Shown: in pieces, positions 46,681 through 59,720 of the stretch
How the letters are laid out: each line of letters begins with the position of its first letter
How positions within the stretch are numbered: position 1 is the stretch's first letter
Assembly: GCA_015680905.1 (NCBI GenBank)
Contig: CM027381.1
Location: 54,130,501 to 54,194,500, forward strand
DNA length: 64,000 nucleotides
Source: Coptis chinensis
Taxonomy: Eukaryota > Streptophyta > Magnoliopsida > Ranunculales > Ranunculaceae
Direction: 5' to 3'
Notes under the pieces: generated by a model
Seen by the model: the letters and a program-made list of their open reading frames with translations, nothing else
Told to the model about the DNA's origin: nothing
Database searches by the model: none
Translations under genes and position numbers: made by a program

Positions 46681-47369
46681 GAGGGAATGATGGAACCGAA
46701 ACAACCATTTCGAAGCCCATCATTGTAACCAAATCATTGCATGACAAAGAGCAAGGAACCTCCCATCTCCGTCGAACGAACCTACCAACTATACTGATGG
46801 CCCGCGGATTTAGTGGTCGAGGTGAAACTAAACCTTGACAAAACGATGCGGGGCTCCGGCAAGAGTTTCCACTCTCGGCCCGACCTCGGCCACTACCAAA
46901 GCAGCGGGCGTACCAACAGTTCAAATAATGGAGGTCGCCCCATCGAAAAGTATCACGAACAAAGCGAGTCTCGTGATACCACCACAACCTCCCCTCCAAC
47001 CAGAAGGATGGCAGGGAACTACCCTAGTTTTTGTTGTCACGCCAGCGGTCATCATCGACCACTGTTGTCGAATAATGACAGCCGGGCGTCCCAGTTCCCC
47101 GATTACTCCGGCCGGCGAGCACCAACATAGAGCACGCGCGAGGCATTTCGCCCGAAAAAGCGCCGAGCGCCGCGAGCCAAGCACCGACTTCAGACAAGCG
47201 GCAAGTGAACCTCCGGGGACCGAAGAGCGACCCTAAACTTCGTCTATGTGGGGAGCCAACCTAGACCCCACACTTAAAGGCTCAACTTGTAAACTTTTCT
47301 GTCTATGAATAAAGATGTATTAAGCAGTGGGTATATCGATATCGATGCACAGGTATAGACCCTAGTGTT

Positions 47370-50155
47370 GCATGCCATCGGTTAAACGTCAACCCGATTA
47401 CCAAACCGGTTCGGCCAATCCTCGGCGATTGTCCTTGCGCTTTCAAAAAGCGATCAACGGCGAGGTAGATAAGCTCAAACAAGTAGGTTTCATCCGGAAG
47501 GTCGACTACCGAATGGGTCGCCAACATAGTGGCGATCTTACCGAAAAAAGAATGGCACGGTCCCGATTGTCGTCGACTCGACTTCGCTGGCGTCGATCAA
47601 GAAACTCGAAAAGACGGCTTCCCCTACCAAGAATCGACCAACTAGTCGACCCGGACTTGTGGGCACGAGTACATTATCATTCATGGGCGCGTATAAGCGG
47701 GTACAATCGATACCACTAGCTGAAGAAGATCGAGAAGACATCGTTCATCAATGAACAAAGAATTTATTGTTACAACGTTCTCCGCTTCGGACTAAAAAGA
47801 ACGGGGCGACCTATCAACGGCTAGTAACTAACATGTTCCGGGACATGTTAAAGGCGATACCATGGAGGTCTACATAGAGCGACATGGTGGTCAAGAGCAA
47901 AAAGCAGCCGATCACCTCACTCGCCTCGAGCAAGCGTTCTCCGGACTAAAGGCGAGGCGGGATGAAGTGAATCGAGAAAAGTGTCTTTTGGGCGTCCTCG
48001 GAAAATTTCTCGGATATCGAGGTCTCCGCAACGAGGCATCGAAGCAAATCCGACCAAATTGAGGCGTTCATCGATATGCCCGACCCATAAACAAAAGAAA
48101 CAGATACAAAAGTTGTCGGTATGGTCGCGACACTCAACCGATTCATATCGAGCATCGGACAAATGCCGACCTTTCTTCTTACGGATACTAAAGAAAGGCG
48201 AGCAATTCTCATGGAACGATCAATGCCACCAAGCATTATTACCCTCAAGGAGTACCTCCACAACACCTCCAGGTCCTTGCCAAACCAATGACGGCGGCGA
48301 AACTCTGGGGCTCTACCTTGCGGTATCCGATTTCGCCATTAGTTGGTCCTATTCAAGGACGAACACAATTCAGAAAAGCCGATCTACTTCACAAGCAAGA
48401 CACTTACCCCAGCCGAGAAGAACTACTCCTACATAGAAAGAGCCGTCCTGGCTTTGTTGTACTCGGCACGAAAATTTAGACCATATTTCCAGGCTCATCC
48501 AATCAAGGTGCTTAGCGATCTTCCTTTAAAGAGGATTCTTCACAAAGAAAACAAGACTACAAGGATGGCATTATGGGCGAAGAGCTGGGCGAACACCACA
48601 TCGACTTAGTCCGCAAGCATATCCGCAGAAGGGCCAGTGTCGTGGCAGATTTCCTGATGATTTCCGGTCGGCGACCCTAATTGGGAGGCCGAAACAGAGG
48701 TCGCACCCAAGGCCGCGAACATGCACCGCGGTCACGGTCTCTACGTCGATGGTTCCGGCAACCACCCGAGGCGGTGGTATGGGAATCGTTTTAGTCTCCC
48801 CAGGGAGCTATGGTAGAAAGGCGGTTCAGATAGACTTCATGGCGTCCAACAATGAAGCGAGTCTGAAGCACTAATAATGGGAATCTTGCGGCGATCCATT
48901 TCGGAGTAAAGGAGATCAAATCTTTAGTGACTTCATCGCGAATGGATTCGCGAGGGTTGCAAAAGAGTACACTACCGGCGAAGGTAACCTCTCCAAATAC
49001 CTTCAAGTTGTTAACAATTTGCTTCCGTCATTTAGCGGAGCGACGATACACCATTTTTTTAGGGGACGAGAACCGCCACGCGGATAACTTGGCATACTTG
49101 GCCACTCGGACCTGTGTCCCTCGACAACCGATTATCGGTAGTCGACCGACCGCTACCAAAGGGGACCAAGTCTTGACAATTAGCGACCTGCTCCCCACTC
49201 TCTCGAAGATCGGGGCGAAGTCGCCTCATGGATGCAGCCTATTATACGGATACATCCGCCGCGGCACACTCCCGGAGGAGCGCACTAAAAGCCAAGAAGG
49301 TTCCACACCAAACGCGTAGCTATTGTTTGGTGAACGGCAGATTATTCCGCAAATCCGCCCGGGGACCCCATCCGAGATGTATCGATCGAGCAAGGCCGGC
49401 TAATTTTTCTTTGAAATTCACGAAGGAGAATCGGGCAACCATCTTTGGAGGTCGCTCACGCGCCCCCAAAGCGATCTCCCGTATTACTTCGGCCTCGTGC
49501 GGTCGATGCTAAAGCGTATGTCCTCAAATGTGTCAAATGCCAAACATTTGGTCACAACATCATACAACCAACTCATTTCATGAATCGATTAACATCGCGA
49601 GTCCTGGCGTTCCACATGTGGGGCATGGACATTATGGGACCATTCATCCCTCGAGGAAGAGCACCGGCTCCCGCCGTCCTTGCCGCCCGGAGACTACTTC
49701 ACTAAGTGGGTTGAAGCAATTCCGTTAGCACCGCGTTAAAAGAATCACATGTCGAAATTTCATTTGGACTCATATCATCACCCGGTTTGGCCTACCACAT
49801 ACACGGTGATGGATAATGGCTCTCCCGTTCAAGGGCAAAACATCAAAAGAGTTTACGGCTAAATGGAAGATCGTTCATGCATTTTCTACACCACAGTACG
49901 CTCAAAGCAATGGACAAGCAGAGGCCAGCAATAAGGCCATTCTGGAGAATTTGAAAAAGAAAATTGAAAAGAACAAAAGCCAGTGGCCCAATCAGCTGGA
50001 GAACATACTCTGGGCTCATCGCACTACAGCTCGCTCAAGCACCGGCGAGTCACCATTCTCCCTATGCTATGGCACAGAAGCCGTCATACCCACCGAAACA
50101 ATCCGACAACCCGATCTGAACTTGTCGAAACAGGTCTTAATGACTCAGTTCTAGC
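47370..50155 (+). pseudogene. pol region (RT, two RNase H, integrase) of the 13.2-kb Tat element
   Basis: Blocks seen in order: EVDKLKQVGFIRKVDYR and LPRIDQLVDPD (reverse transcriptase); EKPIYFTSKTLTPAEKNYSY and LALLYSARKFRPYFQAHPIK (RNase H); GGGMGIVLVSPGSYGRKAVQ (second RNase H); KCVKCQTFGHNIIQPTHFMN, FHMWGMDIMGPFIPRG, KIVHAFSTPQYAQSNGQAEA and NILWAHRTTARSSTGESPFS (integrase). Fossil; broken. Confidence 0.8.
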
Positions 50156-50584
50156 TCGAGAGATTGACCTCCTCGAGGAACGGCGCTGACCTAGCGGCCG
50201 TCCGAAAGTGGCGACCAACCAACAGTCCTCAAGAGATCTTACAACAAGCGAGTACTTCCATGATCTTTTCAACCGGGGATCTCATTGAAGAAAAACTCAA
50301 GACGAGGCTAAGCTAGCACCAACATGGGGAGGCCGCATGCGTAGAAACGCGTCGTTGGTAATCGGCGTATTGGATTAAAACCGAAGAAGGAAGGATCTTT
50401 GCCCGCGACCATGGAACACATACTTGCTAAAGCAATTTTACCAATAGTTGTAGTGCGATTGTAATTCACGTTCCCGAGCACAACAAAGTTCAAATGAAAG
50501 AAACTCAAGATGGTATCATAAATGGCGGACCTACTCACATCTCCAAGCCACACCTCCCACGAGCAAGTTCCATACCTACACACG

Positions 50585-52010
50585 CATACATGCAGCGGGG
50601 ACGCTCTCGAGGGAGCCTACGGGGCTCAACGCCTCTCCTCTCGAGTCTCGCTAAGTTGAGGACCTATATACTTCTAGGATCAACTAAGCGTGAACGCTCT
50701 AGAGCGAACCCTCGGGGGCTAAACACGCTCATCATCTGCAGCGGGGCCTCGGGGAGCCCTACGGGCTCAGCCTCTCCGAGTCTCGCTAAGTTGAGGACCT
50801 ATACTTCTAGGATCAACTAAGCGAGGAACGCTTAAGAGGCGAACAGCCCTCGGGGGCTAAACACGCTCATCTGCGCGGGGCGGCTCTCGGGAGCCCTCTG
50901 GGGCTCAACGCTCTCTCGAAGTCTCGCTAAGTTGAGGACCTATACTTCTAGGATCAACTAAAGCGAGAACGCCCGAGGCGAAGCATACCTCGAAGGGCTA
51001 AGCTGGGGGGCTAAACACGCCATCGCCGCGGGGCGCTCGGGGAGCTTACAGGCTCATCGCCTCTCCGAATCTCGCTAAGTTGGGGGCATATACTTTTCGA
51101 ATCAACTAAGCGAGAACGCTCTCTAGGCGAGCAGAACCCCTCGGGGGCTAAACCGCACGCAGCGCCATCATGCAGGGCTCGGGGGAACTACAGGCTCAAC
51201 GCCTCTCCGAGTCTCGCTAAGTTGAGGACCTATACTTCTAGGATCAACTAAGCGAGAACGCTCTAAGGAGCAGAACGCCCTCAGGGGCTAAACACACGCG
51301 CTCATACGCGCAGGACGCTCTCAGGAGCCTACAGGCTCAACGCCTCTCCGAGTCTCGCTAAGTTGAGGACCTATACTTCTAGGATCAACTAAAGCGAGAG
51401 CGCTCGAGGCGAACGCCCTCGGGGGCTAAACCGCGCTCATCACAGCGGGGCGGCTCTCGAGAGCCCTACGGGCTCAACGCCTCTCTCGAATCTCGCTAAG
51501 TTGGGGGCATATACTTTTCGAATCAACTAAGCGAACGGCTCTAAGGAGCGAACGCCCTCGGGGGCTAAACCGCTTCATCATGCAGCGGGGCGCCGAGGAG
51601 CTTACAGGCTCATCGCCTCTCCGAATCTCGCTAAGTTGGGGGCATATACTTTTCGAATCAACTAAGCGAGAACGCTCTAAGGAGCAGAACGCCCTCAGGG
51701 GCTAAACACGCGCTCATACGCGCAGGACGCTCTCAGGAGCTTACAGGCTCATCGCCTCTCCGAATCTCGCTAAGTGGGGGGCATATACTTTTCGAATCAA
51801 CTAAGCGAGAACGCTCCCAGGAACAGAACGCCCTTAGCGACTAAAACAAACGCTCATACGAGCAGGACGTTCTAGGAAACTTACAGGCTCATAACCTCTT
51901 TCATTCTTACTAAACGGGGACAGGCACTCCTAGGATTAATCAACGAAGAACGCTCCCAGTGAGCACCATAGCCCACGAGCCTACAGGGGCAAAGCCCCTT
52001 TTAGATCCTA
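50585..52010. repeat. Tandem array, ~140-bp unit, nine to ten copies
   Basis: Each unit holds TCTCGCTAAGTTGAGGACCT, ACTTCTAGGATCAACTAAGC and CGCCCTCGGGGGCTAAAC. The TCGCTAAGTTG motif recurs about every 135-145 bp from 50648 to 51767. A variant with GGGGGCATATACTTTTCGAA is interspersed. A tandem array downstream of integrase is typical for Tat elements. Confidence 0.9.
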
Positions 52011-52430
52011 AAAGATCAAACCCTCACATAGCGTATTCCGTACATTATCATAGCAAAGACTGACATGTAGCAAGAATACATTTCGAAAGCAAAATCGTCA
52101 CGCGAATCAAAGCCGTGAACAAATCAAACCAAAACATATACAGCATTAATCAAGGGTTCACCAAAAGAAGAACACATATCCGATCCAGAGCACCGACCTG
52201 CCGGGTCTACCCAGAAAATCCAGGTCGGCTACCGAATCGCAAATACCAAAGGGAGCGAACTGCCACTTTAGTGGAAACCAGTTCTCCAAAAATCAAAAGA
52301 AGCGAACTGCTCGGGCAAGCCCGAAAATGCAGCTCTAATGTTTAAACCTCTTAGGGGCACAGAAAACACACGATCAAAACAGACAAATCAAAAAACGTAT
52401 CCTCCTCACCAATAAACAAAATCAGCATCA
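52011..52430. other. Linker between the array and the antisense frame
   Basis: Part of the Tat element. No recognisable domain. Confidence 0.4.
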
Positions 52431-55400
52431 CGGAGCGACCACATGTTTATCCTCGAGAACAACCGGTTGAGGGAACATATCCGGCATTTCATGAACAACA
52501 CGCATACCGCCTCTTGAGCACCATCCGCTTCTTCACCGACAATATTTCGTCCGGCTTGGCGTACTCACTTCTGACGATGGTATACGCGTTACGAGCCTTC
52601 TGAGCAACCTTCGGCATTGCCCGGCGTGCTTTCGGTCACCTCCGTGATCTCCATTTGCAAATCAACAACGAGGCGACAAGTTTCTCATTTTCATCGCGGC
52701 GGCCGCGACATTTAGCCGACATAGCTTCCAACCTTCTCTTGTCGGCTACCCGAGCGACCCCATGAACATCCCGGCTCGACTTCGGGCGTCAACATCGATG
52801 CGGATCGTTGCCGCAACGTTCTTCAACTTATCATAACCAGCAAAGAACTGCAAGTCACGAAACCTGAATGACAATCAATCGAGAACGAACGAAAATTAAC
52901 AAACAACATACTCACCAAACGGCTTCGCCATGTCCATGGTCCCCGAGGCGTATCCATATCTTCGTCCTCAACCCTCGGCCTTGTCCCCATCCAAAGATGA
53001 TACCCCTCCGGGAAGATCGGTCGCTATAGGCGCGAGTGGAAGCTGCGGTCGAACGCCTTGCCGCGACACGCTTCTTCCCGACCTACCGGCGTAAAAAGAA
53101 CTTCGCTCTCCCCGTCCCCAACGCGAGGGCTCCCTCCCGGCGGCGTCACCCCCCCTTCGAGTCGTCCATCCTCCGGGGCCGTTTAGCCTTTTTGACCCGA
53201 TGCCACCACCTTCCTCTTGCCCGCGGTCACCGTGCACATGCGGATGGAACTCCATCTCCTCCATCCCGCGGTGAGGAGAGCTCTCCTCCATCTCCGCCTC
53301 ACCCACACCAAAAAAAGCGTAACAACGAGCCATGAGGAAAGCTAAAGCAAAAAGAACAAAAAAAAGCAGAGGCAATAAGGAAGAGGTAGCATCTTTTCAA
53401 GCATGATCAAAAGAACGGAAGAACGACCATACACGAAGATGACCAACAAAAGCAAAGCAAAAATCGTTCGAAGCGACAAAAAGGAAGTCCAAATGCCATC
53501 GCCTCCCGAGACGGGTTCTATTTATGCAAAAGAAACGTCTCTTCCCGAGGCAGCTCATTAAGGCATCCCGAGGCGTAAACGCCAATCCAATGGCAGCCAT
53601 CATTTCATATCTCGCCAAACCGTTCATATCCGCTGCGTGCCAAGCACGCCTTTGTAATGGAAGTGACCATTGCTCACAAGACACTCGGTCGTACTATCTT
53701 GAGTAACCCGGAGGGCGCTAACACCGTCCTCCGCGCGAAACAGTTCAAGATTGATACAAATCGACCAACCCGAGGGGCATACAAATCAAAGCGGACATAC
53801 GATGCGCAAGGAAGAAAAACAACGGATAACAACATGGCATTAATATAAAACGGTTAGCAAACGAAGACCACAATCCGACCCAGTCGCCCGGATAAGCCGA
53901 AATCTTTGGTCTACCCGAAAAAATCCAGGCCAGGCTAAAACATCGATTATCATAAGCACGCATTAAACAAAAAAAAATAACTGCCGGGTAACCCGGAAAA
54001 CGGCTATTGTTTTAGGCGGAGGCGCTTTACAAACGCAAAACCGGACATTCAACTTTCAAACGGCATCTTCAAAGCCTTCAACGGAGGGGCGTCGCCCAGG
54101 AGCGGCTCGGATCACCGGAGGCGCCAATCGGCGATTCAATTAAGCGTCCCCCGGACCGCCCAGCGACGGGAGGTTGATCCATAACCACCTCACCGGCGGG
54201 GAGCAAGAACGACCCGAGAACCCGAACCGACCGACCGACCTCGGCGAAGTCGACACAGTCGATCTATGGCGGTCCGCCTTGAGCGCTCCTCGGCGGTCGC
54301 CATACCTCGCCTCCGGTTCCTCTATTTCAAAGACGGATGGCAAGATAGGCGCGCCGCCTCCATTCGCGGTAGCTTTACAGCGTCGCGGCGTATTAGCGGC
54401 AACGATCTTCTTCTTCGATCATCGACCTCATGCCTCGGCCCGGCCGCCTCGTTCACGGCCGGCGTCCTCTCGAGAGCGATGTAACTAGTTAAGCCTTCAG
54501 CGTTTCCAGCTCCACCTTCTCCGATTGAGATATCGCCGAAGATCGGAGACCTCAAACCTCAAGGCCTCAACCTCCGACTTCTCCATCTCGGCAAAACAAA
54601 GGCGGTTGTCTTGAGTTTACGATGCCGGCAACCATCTGCGGCGGCTTCGCGCATAGTACCACAAACAAGCGATAAGCAGCGTTGTACAATAAGGGATAGC
54701 ACAATCAGTAATAACACTACCACTTACCAGGCAAATCGCCTTATCCACCGCTCTCAGATTCGACTCTAGTTCCTTGGAGTCAAGGTCCTTCCTATCACCA
54801 TCAAGCGTCATCCCTTCCAACAAGCAAAGCGGCTATGGGGCGGACTTGTAGCTGCGATCCGACCTCTTCACATAGCGCTTCTTCCCAGTTACTTCTTCCA
54901 CATACATCAGGTTGCGCTCCAGCTCGTCCTTGCCAGTACCGGACGGCCCCTTACCGGTATCTCTCGAGCCAACCTTCCCCTTCATCTTGCCTGAGCCATC
55001 CCCAACCACCCGGGGTCGAATGACCTCGGGACAACCTCCTCCGGGCCGTCCTCAACCGAACGCTGAAGTCGGGCATCGGCCTCGACCTCGGGTTCGCGAG
55101 CTGCCCTCCCACCCATTCGCACCTCACCACCACCAACGGCCACCCACCCTCGCAGTTTTAGCAGGTCGGTACTCCGGAACGTCGGAGGGTGCGTCCTCCA
55201 CGTCGAAAGGAGCATCCTCGCGACCCATCCCGACCGGACCGGAGGCCCGGCCCCAAAGACTTCGGCTTCACGCGATCACCCCCGGTTTCTATCCTCTGGT
55301 CACGGATCACCGCCCACAGCTTCTCCCATAACCGTGCTTTGGGCGGCTCCCTTACCACGAGCCCTACTTTTACGAGCTTCCCTTCTCTTCCGAGCGGCGA

Positions 55401-56320
55401 CGCCCTCCGCCACTCCTTAAAAGAATTCGGCGACCTCGGCAACCGCGAATTTTCGTCCGAAGTCAACCTAGCGAAGCTCTCGATCACTGCTCGGTTCGTC
55501 TCCTGTGCAGGACGGTTATCTGTACAAAAGACAACATAACAAATATTAGATCAATACAGGATCAAACGTTATCAGCATAAAACCTAAGAAAACGCGTCTT
55601 GGTACCCACCCGATTCAAATCACACGTTTTCTTGTCAACACCGAACCAGCTCGCCGCGGTAGTTACCCACTAACAGAACGGTCTTTTATCCCAAGACTTC
55701 GTTACTCACTCCATCGAGCGGGTGACGAGTAGCTTCGGGTTTGCAAGCTAAAGTTATATGCCCTAGATCGCTTCAAGGTGAAGTGCTCAATAATATCAGC
55801 GACTTCGATCCGGTATTCACCGCTGGCGTTCAACAGGTCGAACACCTTCAACAACCGCCACGTGTTACCAACGAACTGCACAGGCGCTTTGCCACAGTGG
55901 TTCAAAAATTGACAAACCAACTTCGAAAATGGTATCGTCATATCGCCCTCAGTGCCCTCGCATGACGATCACCCGTGGCGGTGGGGCGTACCTATCGCTA
56001 AAACCAAGACGCTTCGATCGGGCTCGTGGATCTCCGGACCGGACTCTGGTTATACCATATCTTTTCCTCAGATATGGAAACGCCCTCAAAGCGTGTTTAT
56101 CCACAGCCCTAGTTGGCAGCTCGCTCGAAGACGACCTCTCACCGCGTCCTGAAGTGCCAACGTCAGCAACCACAGAAGCAGATCGAGCATCGCCTTCCTC
56201 ACTCACAGCCTCATCACCCTCACCCCGCATACCAACTGATTCATCTGTCTCCTCCTCATCCTCCCAACCAAGGGAAACTTCACGGATCTCGTTCGAACGA
56301 GTGTCATCGGAATCCGACAT
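52430..56320 (-). pseudogene. Extra frame antisense to pol in the 13.2-kb Tat element
   Basis: On the minus strand, opposite to pol, blocks read MSDSDDTRSNEIREVSLGWE with an acidic stretch (56320-55949), then LVCQFLNHCGKAPVQFVGNT and WRLLKVFDLL (55941-55702). The latter resembles the 'putative gypsy type transposon' domain. Ser/Arg/Pro-rich and helical regions continue towards 52430. Such antisense genes sit between integrase and the 3' LTR in several plant Tat families; their role is unknown. Fossil; broken. Confidence 0.6.
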
Positions 56321-56822
56321 CTTTCTCCTCTAAACTTATCAAATCTAGCTACTAGTATCTAACAGAGTACCCTAACAACTCTAGCGAAGCTTAGCACCAA
56401 ACAAAGGAAAGCGGGTTCAAAATGGCGAGCACTAACCTCGAAGATTGATGCGCTAATGAAGTTCTCTCTACCAACCGGCGGCGGCAAAATGAAGTCTCGG
56501 TCCACGCAAGTAGGATTTTTGAACAACCGCCCCTCCAGTTTCCAAGGCATTATGATTACACCCTAGCCCTAGCCATCCACGACTTCCAAGTAACTGTCTT
56601 GTCTTTTCGCATCCCGAAAAAGCGGGCTTCGTTTTCTTCTCTTCAACTGCCGGATCTGTCGCGTCTTTGCGCCGCGCGTCCACCGCGATCATACTAACTA
56701 AGCGCCGCGGTTAACACCAGTTGTTCTACATTGATGGTGGCGCCTCCCAAATACCACATAATGCGCCACAGCGTGCCGTTCTCTCTCGGTCGGTCGTTAC
56801 CACAACCCTCTTCGAGAGGGGG

Positions 56823-57345
56823 TGTAGGGAGTGATATTCTCTATCCAAAGACGCTTAACATGGTGGAACTAATGCACCGACCTATGGTCCCGTTCGCATC
56901 CATGAGCCAACATCGCGCCCGCAGGACGGTCGCAACATCATGCGAACTTCGCCAGACGGGACCGCACCCCCTATCCATAAGCAATCATGATGAAGGTGTA
57001 CTTGCACTCATCCTAACGTCGGGTCCAGCGGGTCACGCGACCCATTACTCTTTCGCCGGTGCCACTCCTCATCATCACAGCAGACCTATGTAGATATTTC
57101 TCACGTGCTCCCATGATCCACACCCCACGTTGGTGACATCCTTTACACGTGGAGGGTGAGGATACACTTTCAATCTCTATAAATACCACTCCTATGAACT
57201 CGCCCGGACTGATTTTACTCGAGCCCAACCCCCAGAGTAAGATATACGTAGGCAGTTGCTCCAAAAGCCGAACTCGGTCTCACCCATCTATTCATATCAG
57301 TCCCCAGAGACTGTTTGTAGAGGAATAACATATCACACCTTTACA
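56823..57345 (+). repeat. 3' LTR of the 13.2-kb Tat element
   Basis: Preceded by the purine tract GAGAGGGGG (56814-56822) and followed by the duplication GTCGC. Confidence 0.9.
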
Positions 57346-57542
57346 GTCGCATCACCTGTCTAGCCGCATTTTTGGAAACAAATTTGGTATTTCAGATGTG
57401 GATGCGGAGCGACAGTGGTAATGTGTCGTGTCATTGCAAATGTCGCTCCAATTTTTTTTATTACTTTGACCAGCACTCCCCTTTATTGCTAATGTTGCGC
57501 GCCACTATCGCGTGCTCCAACGGAAAAAAAAATTGACAAAAA

Positions 57543-58942
57543 ATGGCCGGAATTATACATCCATATATCTATACTCATTTCCTTATTCATTTTACATATA
57601 CTCAATCCACACATTTTTATCAAACAACTCAACCATTTCACATCAATCCTCAACAAACAACACATACACATTGCCAAAAAATAGATCATGAAGTGTATGA
57701 GCTCTTTCCCCTTCAATCTTCATCTTCATCGTCGTCTTCTTCTTCATCTTTTCCGGCGGGAGACTCGGCAGATAGTCTTGATAAAAAATTTGTTAACGTC
57801 ATTCCCCTTATGAAGCACAATTTGGTTGTACTTGCACAAGCACAAATGCATGCTCTGAAGGCACCACATGGTGGTGGTTCAAAGAAGGGTCGAAAAGTGA
57901 AACATAGAAACTATGCTTTGACTTTGGAAATCTTGAAGGCCAACTACTTCGTCGATCGTCCTGTTTTTTCGAAAGAGAATTTCAAACGGCGCTTTTGTAT
58001 GAAAAAATCTTTATTCCTTCACATCTTCAACAATATTCAGACTCATTTTAAGTACTTTCAGCTTAAATTTAACAATGCTGGTAAACCTGAGATCGATCCT
58101 TTGATCAAGGTGGCTGCAGCTTTGTGTATTCTTGGTAATGGTACGGTGGTTGATCAAATTGACGATCAATTATACATTTCCTAGCAAACTAGAAACCAGG
58201 CGTTGAGACATTTCTGTGATGCAATTATCAAATTGTACGGTTCAGTCTACTTGCGAATGCCAAATATTGCAGATACAGAACGCTTGTTTGCACATTCTGC
58301 CAAACATAGATGGCCGAGTATGTTAGGAAGCATTGATTGTATGCATTAGGAATGACATAATTGTCCAACTGGATGGCAAGGTGCTTACAGTGGTCATTCT
58401 TGAAAACCATATGTTATTCTCGAAGCTGTTGCAATCGAAGACCTGTGGATATGGCATTGTTTCTTTGGGCCGGATGTCAGGGTCAAACAATGACATCAGC
58501 ATGTTGGACAACTCGCCGGTATTTGAGCATGTGATCAATGGTACTTCTCCACCTGTTTATTTTGATATAAATCAGCATAGCTATAATATGAGTTATTATT
58601 TATCTGATGGTATCTATCTTGACTATGCGGCATTTATACAAACAATTTCAAAAACCTAATGCTCTAAAGACGAAGTTGTTCGCAACGATGTAAGAAGCTG
58701 GAATAAAATATATTGAAAAAGATTTTGGGGTTTTGCAATCTAAATTTGGGATTTTGGCAAAACCTTACAAATTATGGCATGTAGAGACAATGGGTACTAT
58801 TATGAGAGCATGTATCATATTGCACAATATGATAATCGGAGCTAAGAATAAAAATTATGAAATGAAGAGGTACATTCCTTATCCAGAAGAGCAACCACAG
58901 ATCCCACCTACTCGGGAACATTACATTGAGGGGACTCTATGA
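57543..58942 (+). pseudogene. PIF/Harbinger transposase (DDE_Tnp_4 family), broken
   Basis: The first frame (57543-58184) has a serine run and then the helical region KHRNYALTLEILKANYFVDR...FKRRFCMKKSLFLHIFNNI. It continues past a TAG to GSIDCMH (first catalytic D, about 58335-58350). The two expected tryptophans after CMH are now TAG and TGA, both explained by G-to-A changes. A frame change then leads to GSNNDISMLDNSPVFEHVI (second D) and MSYYLSDGIYLDYAAFIQTI. Another leads to YIEKDFGVLQSKFGI (third acidic residue E) and MRACIILHNMII. The catalytic D, D and E are all still present, but the stops and frameshifts make it inactive. A whole enzyme of this family is about 400 residues, and the span fits that. 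Confidence 0.85.
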
Positions 58943-59105
58943 GTTTAATCAAATACTATGCATATGATAGACTTAAAAACGACCTTGTCAAGCACCTATG
59001 GAGCATTAGGGGTGACCGACGTTGATTGTTGTAATTTAATTTAATTTTGTAGATGCATGTTTCTTCTTAATTATCAATAAACAATGTTAATCAATTTCTA
59101 TTTTA

Positions 59106-59110
<5 letters not shown>

Positions 59111-59154
<44 letters not shown>
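59111..59154. repeat. (TA)n microsatellite
   Basis: About 22 perfect TA units within the Harbinger element, downstream of the transposase. Confidence 0.95.
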
Positions 59155-59159
<5 letters not shown>

Positions 59160-59244
59160 TAAACTAACATATATTTATATAAAATAAAAGTTTATTTATA
59201 TTAAAAAAGCATATTACATTACACAGTCATAGAAAATAAAATGA

Positions 59245-59720
59245 TTAACCACTCTTAACTTTTTCCATTACAGCACCCAACCACTCACATTTTCCATACA
59301 CTAAACACTTCAATAGATCAAGACATTTTTCTTCAAGGTTCACGAACTTTTTCAGCTCTCTAACACCATCACAGCCATTTGGACATGGTATCTGTGCATA
59401 GAGACAATACCTATACCAATTATCATCTTCGCCACAACATGTGCATATCAACAAATTGTCTATATATATATATATATATTTCATACCAGGACATATATCA
59501 TACATGCATTTCAAAAATCTTACTTCTTCACCATTTTCGTTACAACTTCTATATATGAGCATATAATCTTGGCAATGTGGTGCTTTAGGACACTTTGCAT
59601 TTAGATATTTGCATGATAATGCAAGGTGTTTTCTTGAGGTGTAAATTTGGCACCTCTGTGGATCGAGTGTATCAAAATAACATGATTGTTGAGTTGATTC
59701 GCCAACGTCGATATATTGAC
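59245..59720 (-). pseudogene. Cys-rich frame of the Harbinger element, unknown
   Basis: The minus-strand frame, continuing upstream of its first ATG at 59562, reads QSCYFDTLDPQRCQIYTSRK, then HLALSCKYLNAKCPKAPHCQ. It later reads CMYDICPGM and ICTCCGEDDNWYRYCLYAQI with PCPNGCDGV. At least thirteen cysteines in about 155 residues suggest metal binding. I do not recognise the family; it is not an obvious Myb-like Harbinger ORF1. A (TA)n run lies inside it and encodes a Tyr/Ile stretch. Its opposite orientation to the transposase inside the same terminal repeats suggests the element's accessory gene or a captured host piece. Confidence 0.4.

Larger units (their letters stand above)
44169..57345 (+). 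mobile_element. Tat-lineage Gypsy element, 13.2 kb, with both LTRs
   Basis: LTRs at 44169-44712 and 56823-57345 run from TGTAGGG to TTTACA. A perfect 5-bp duplication GTCGC flanks the element (44164-44168 and 57346-57350). The primer-binding site TGGCGCCGTCTGTGG is at 44714-44728, and the purine tract GAGAGGGGG is just before the 3' LTR. Order: gag, protease (46310-46680), reverse transcriptase (47370-48000), RNase H (48170-48600), second RNase H (48720-49320), integrase (49330-50150), a 140-bp tandem array, an antisense frame, 3' LTR. This is the Tat/Ogre layout. It looks whole in structure but is broken in well over twenty places. It lies inside a Harbinger transposon. Confidence 0.9.
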
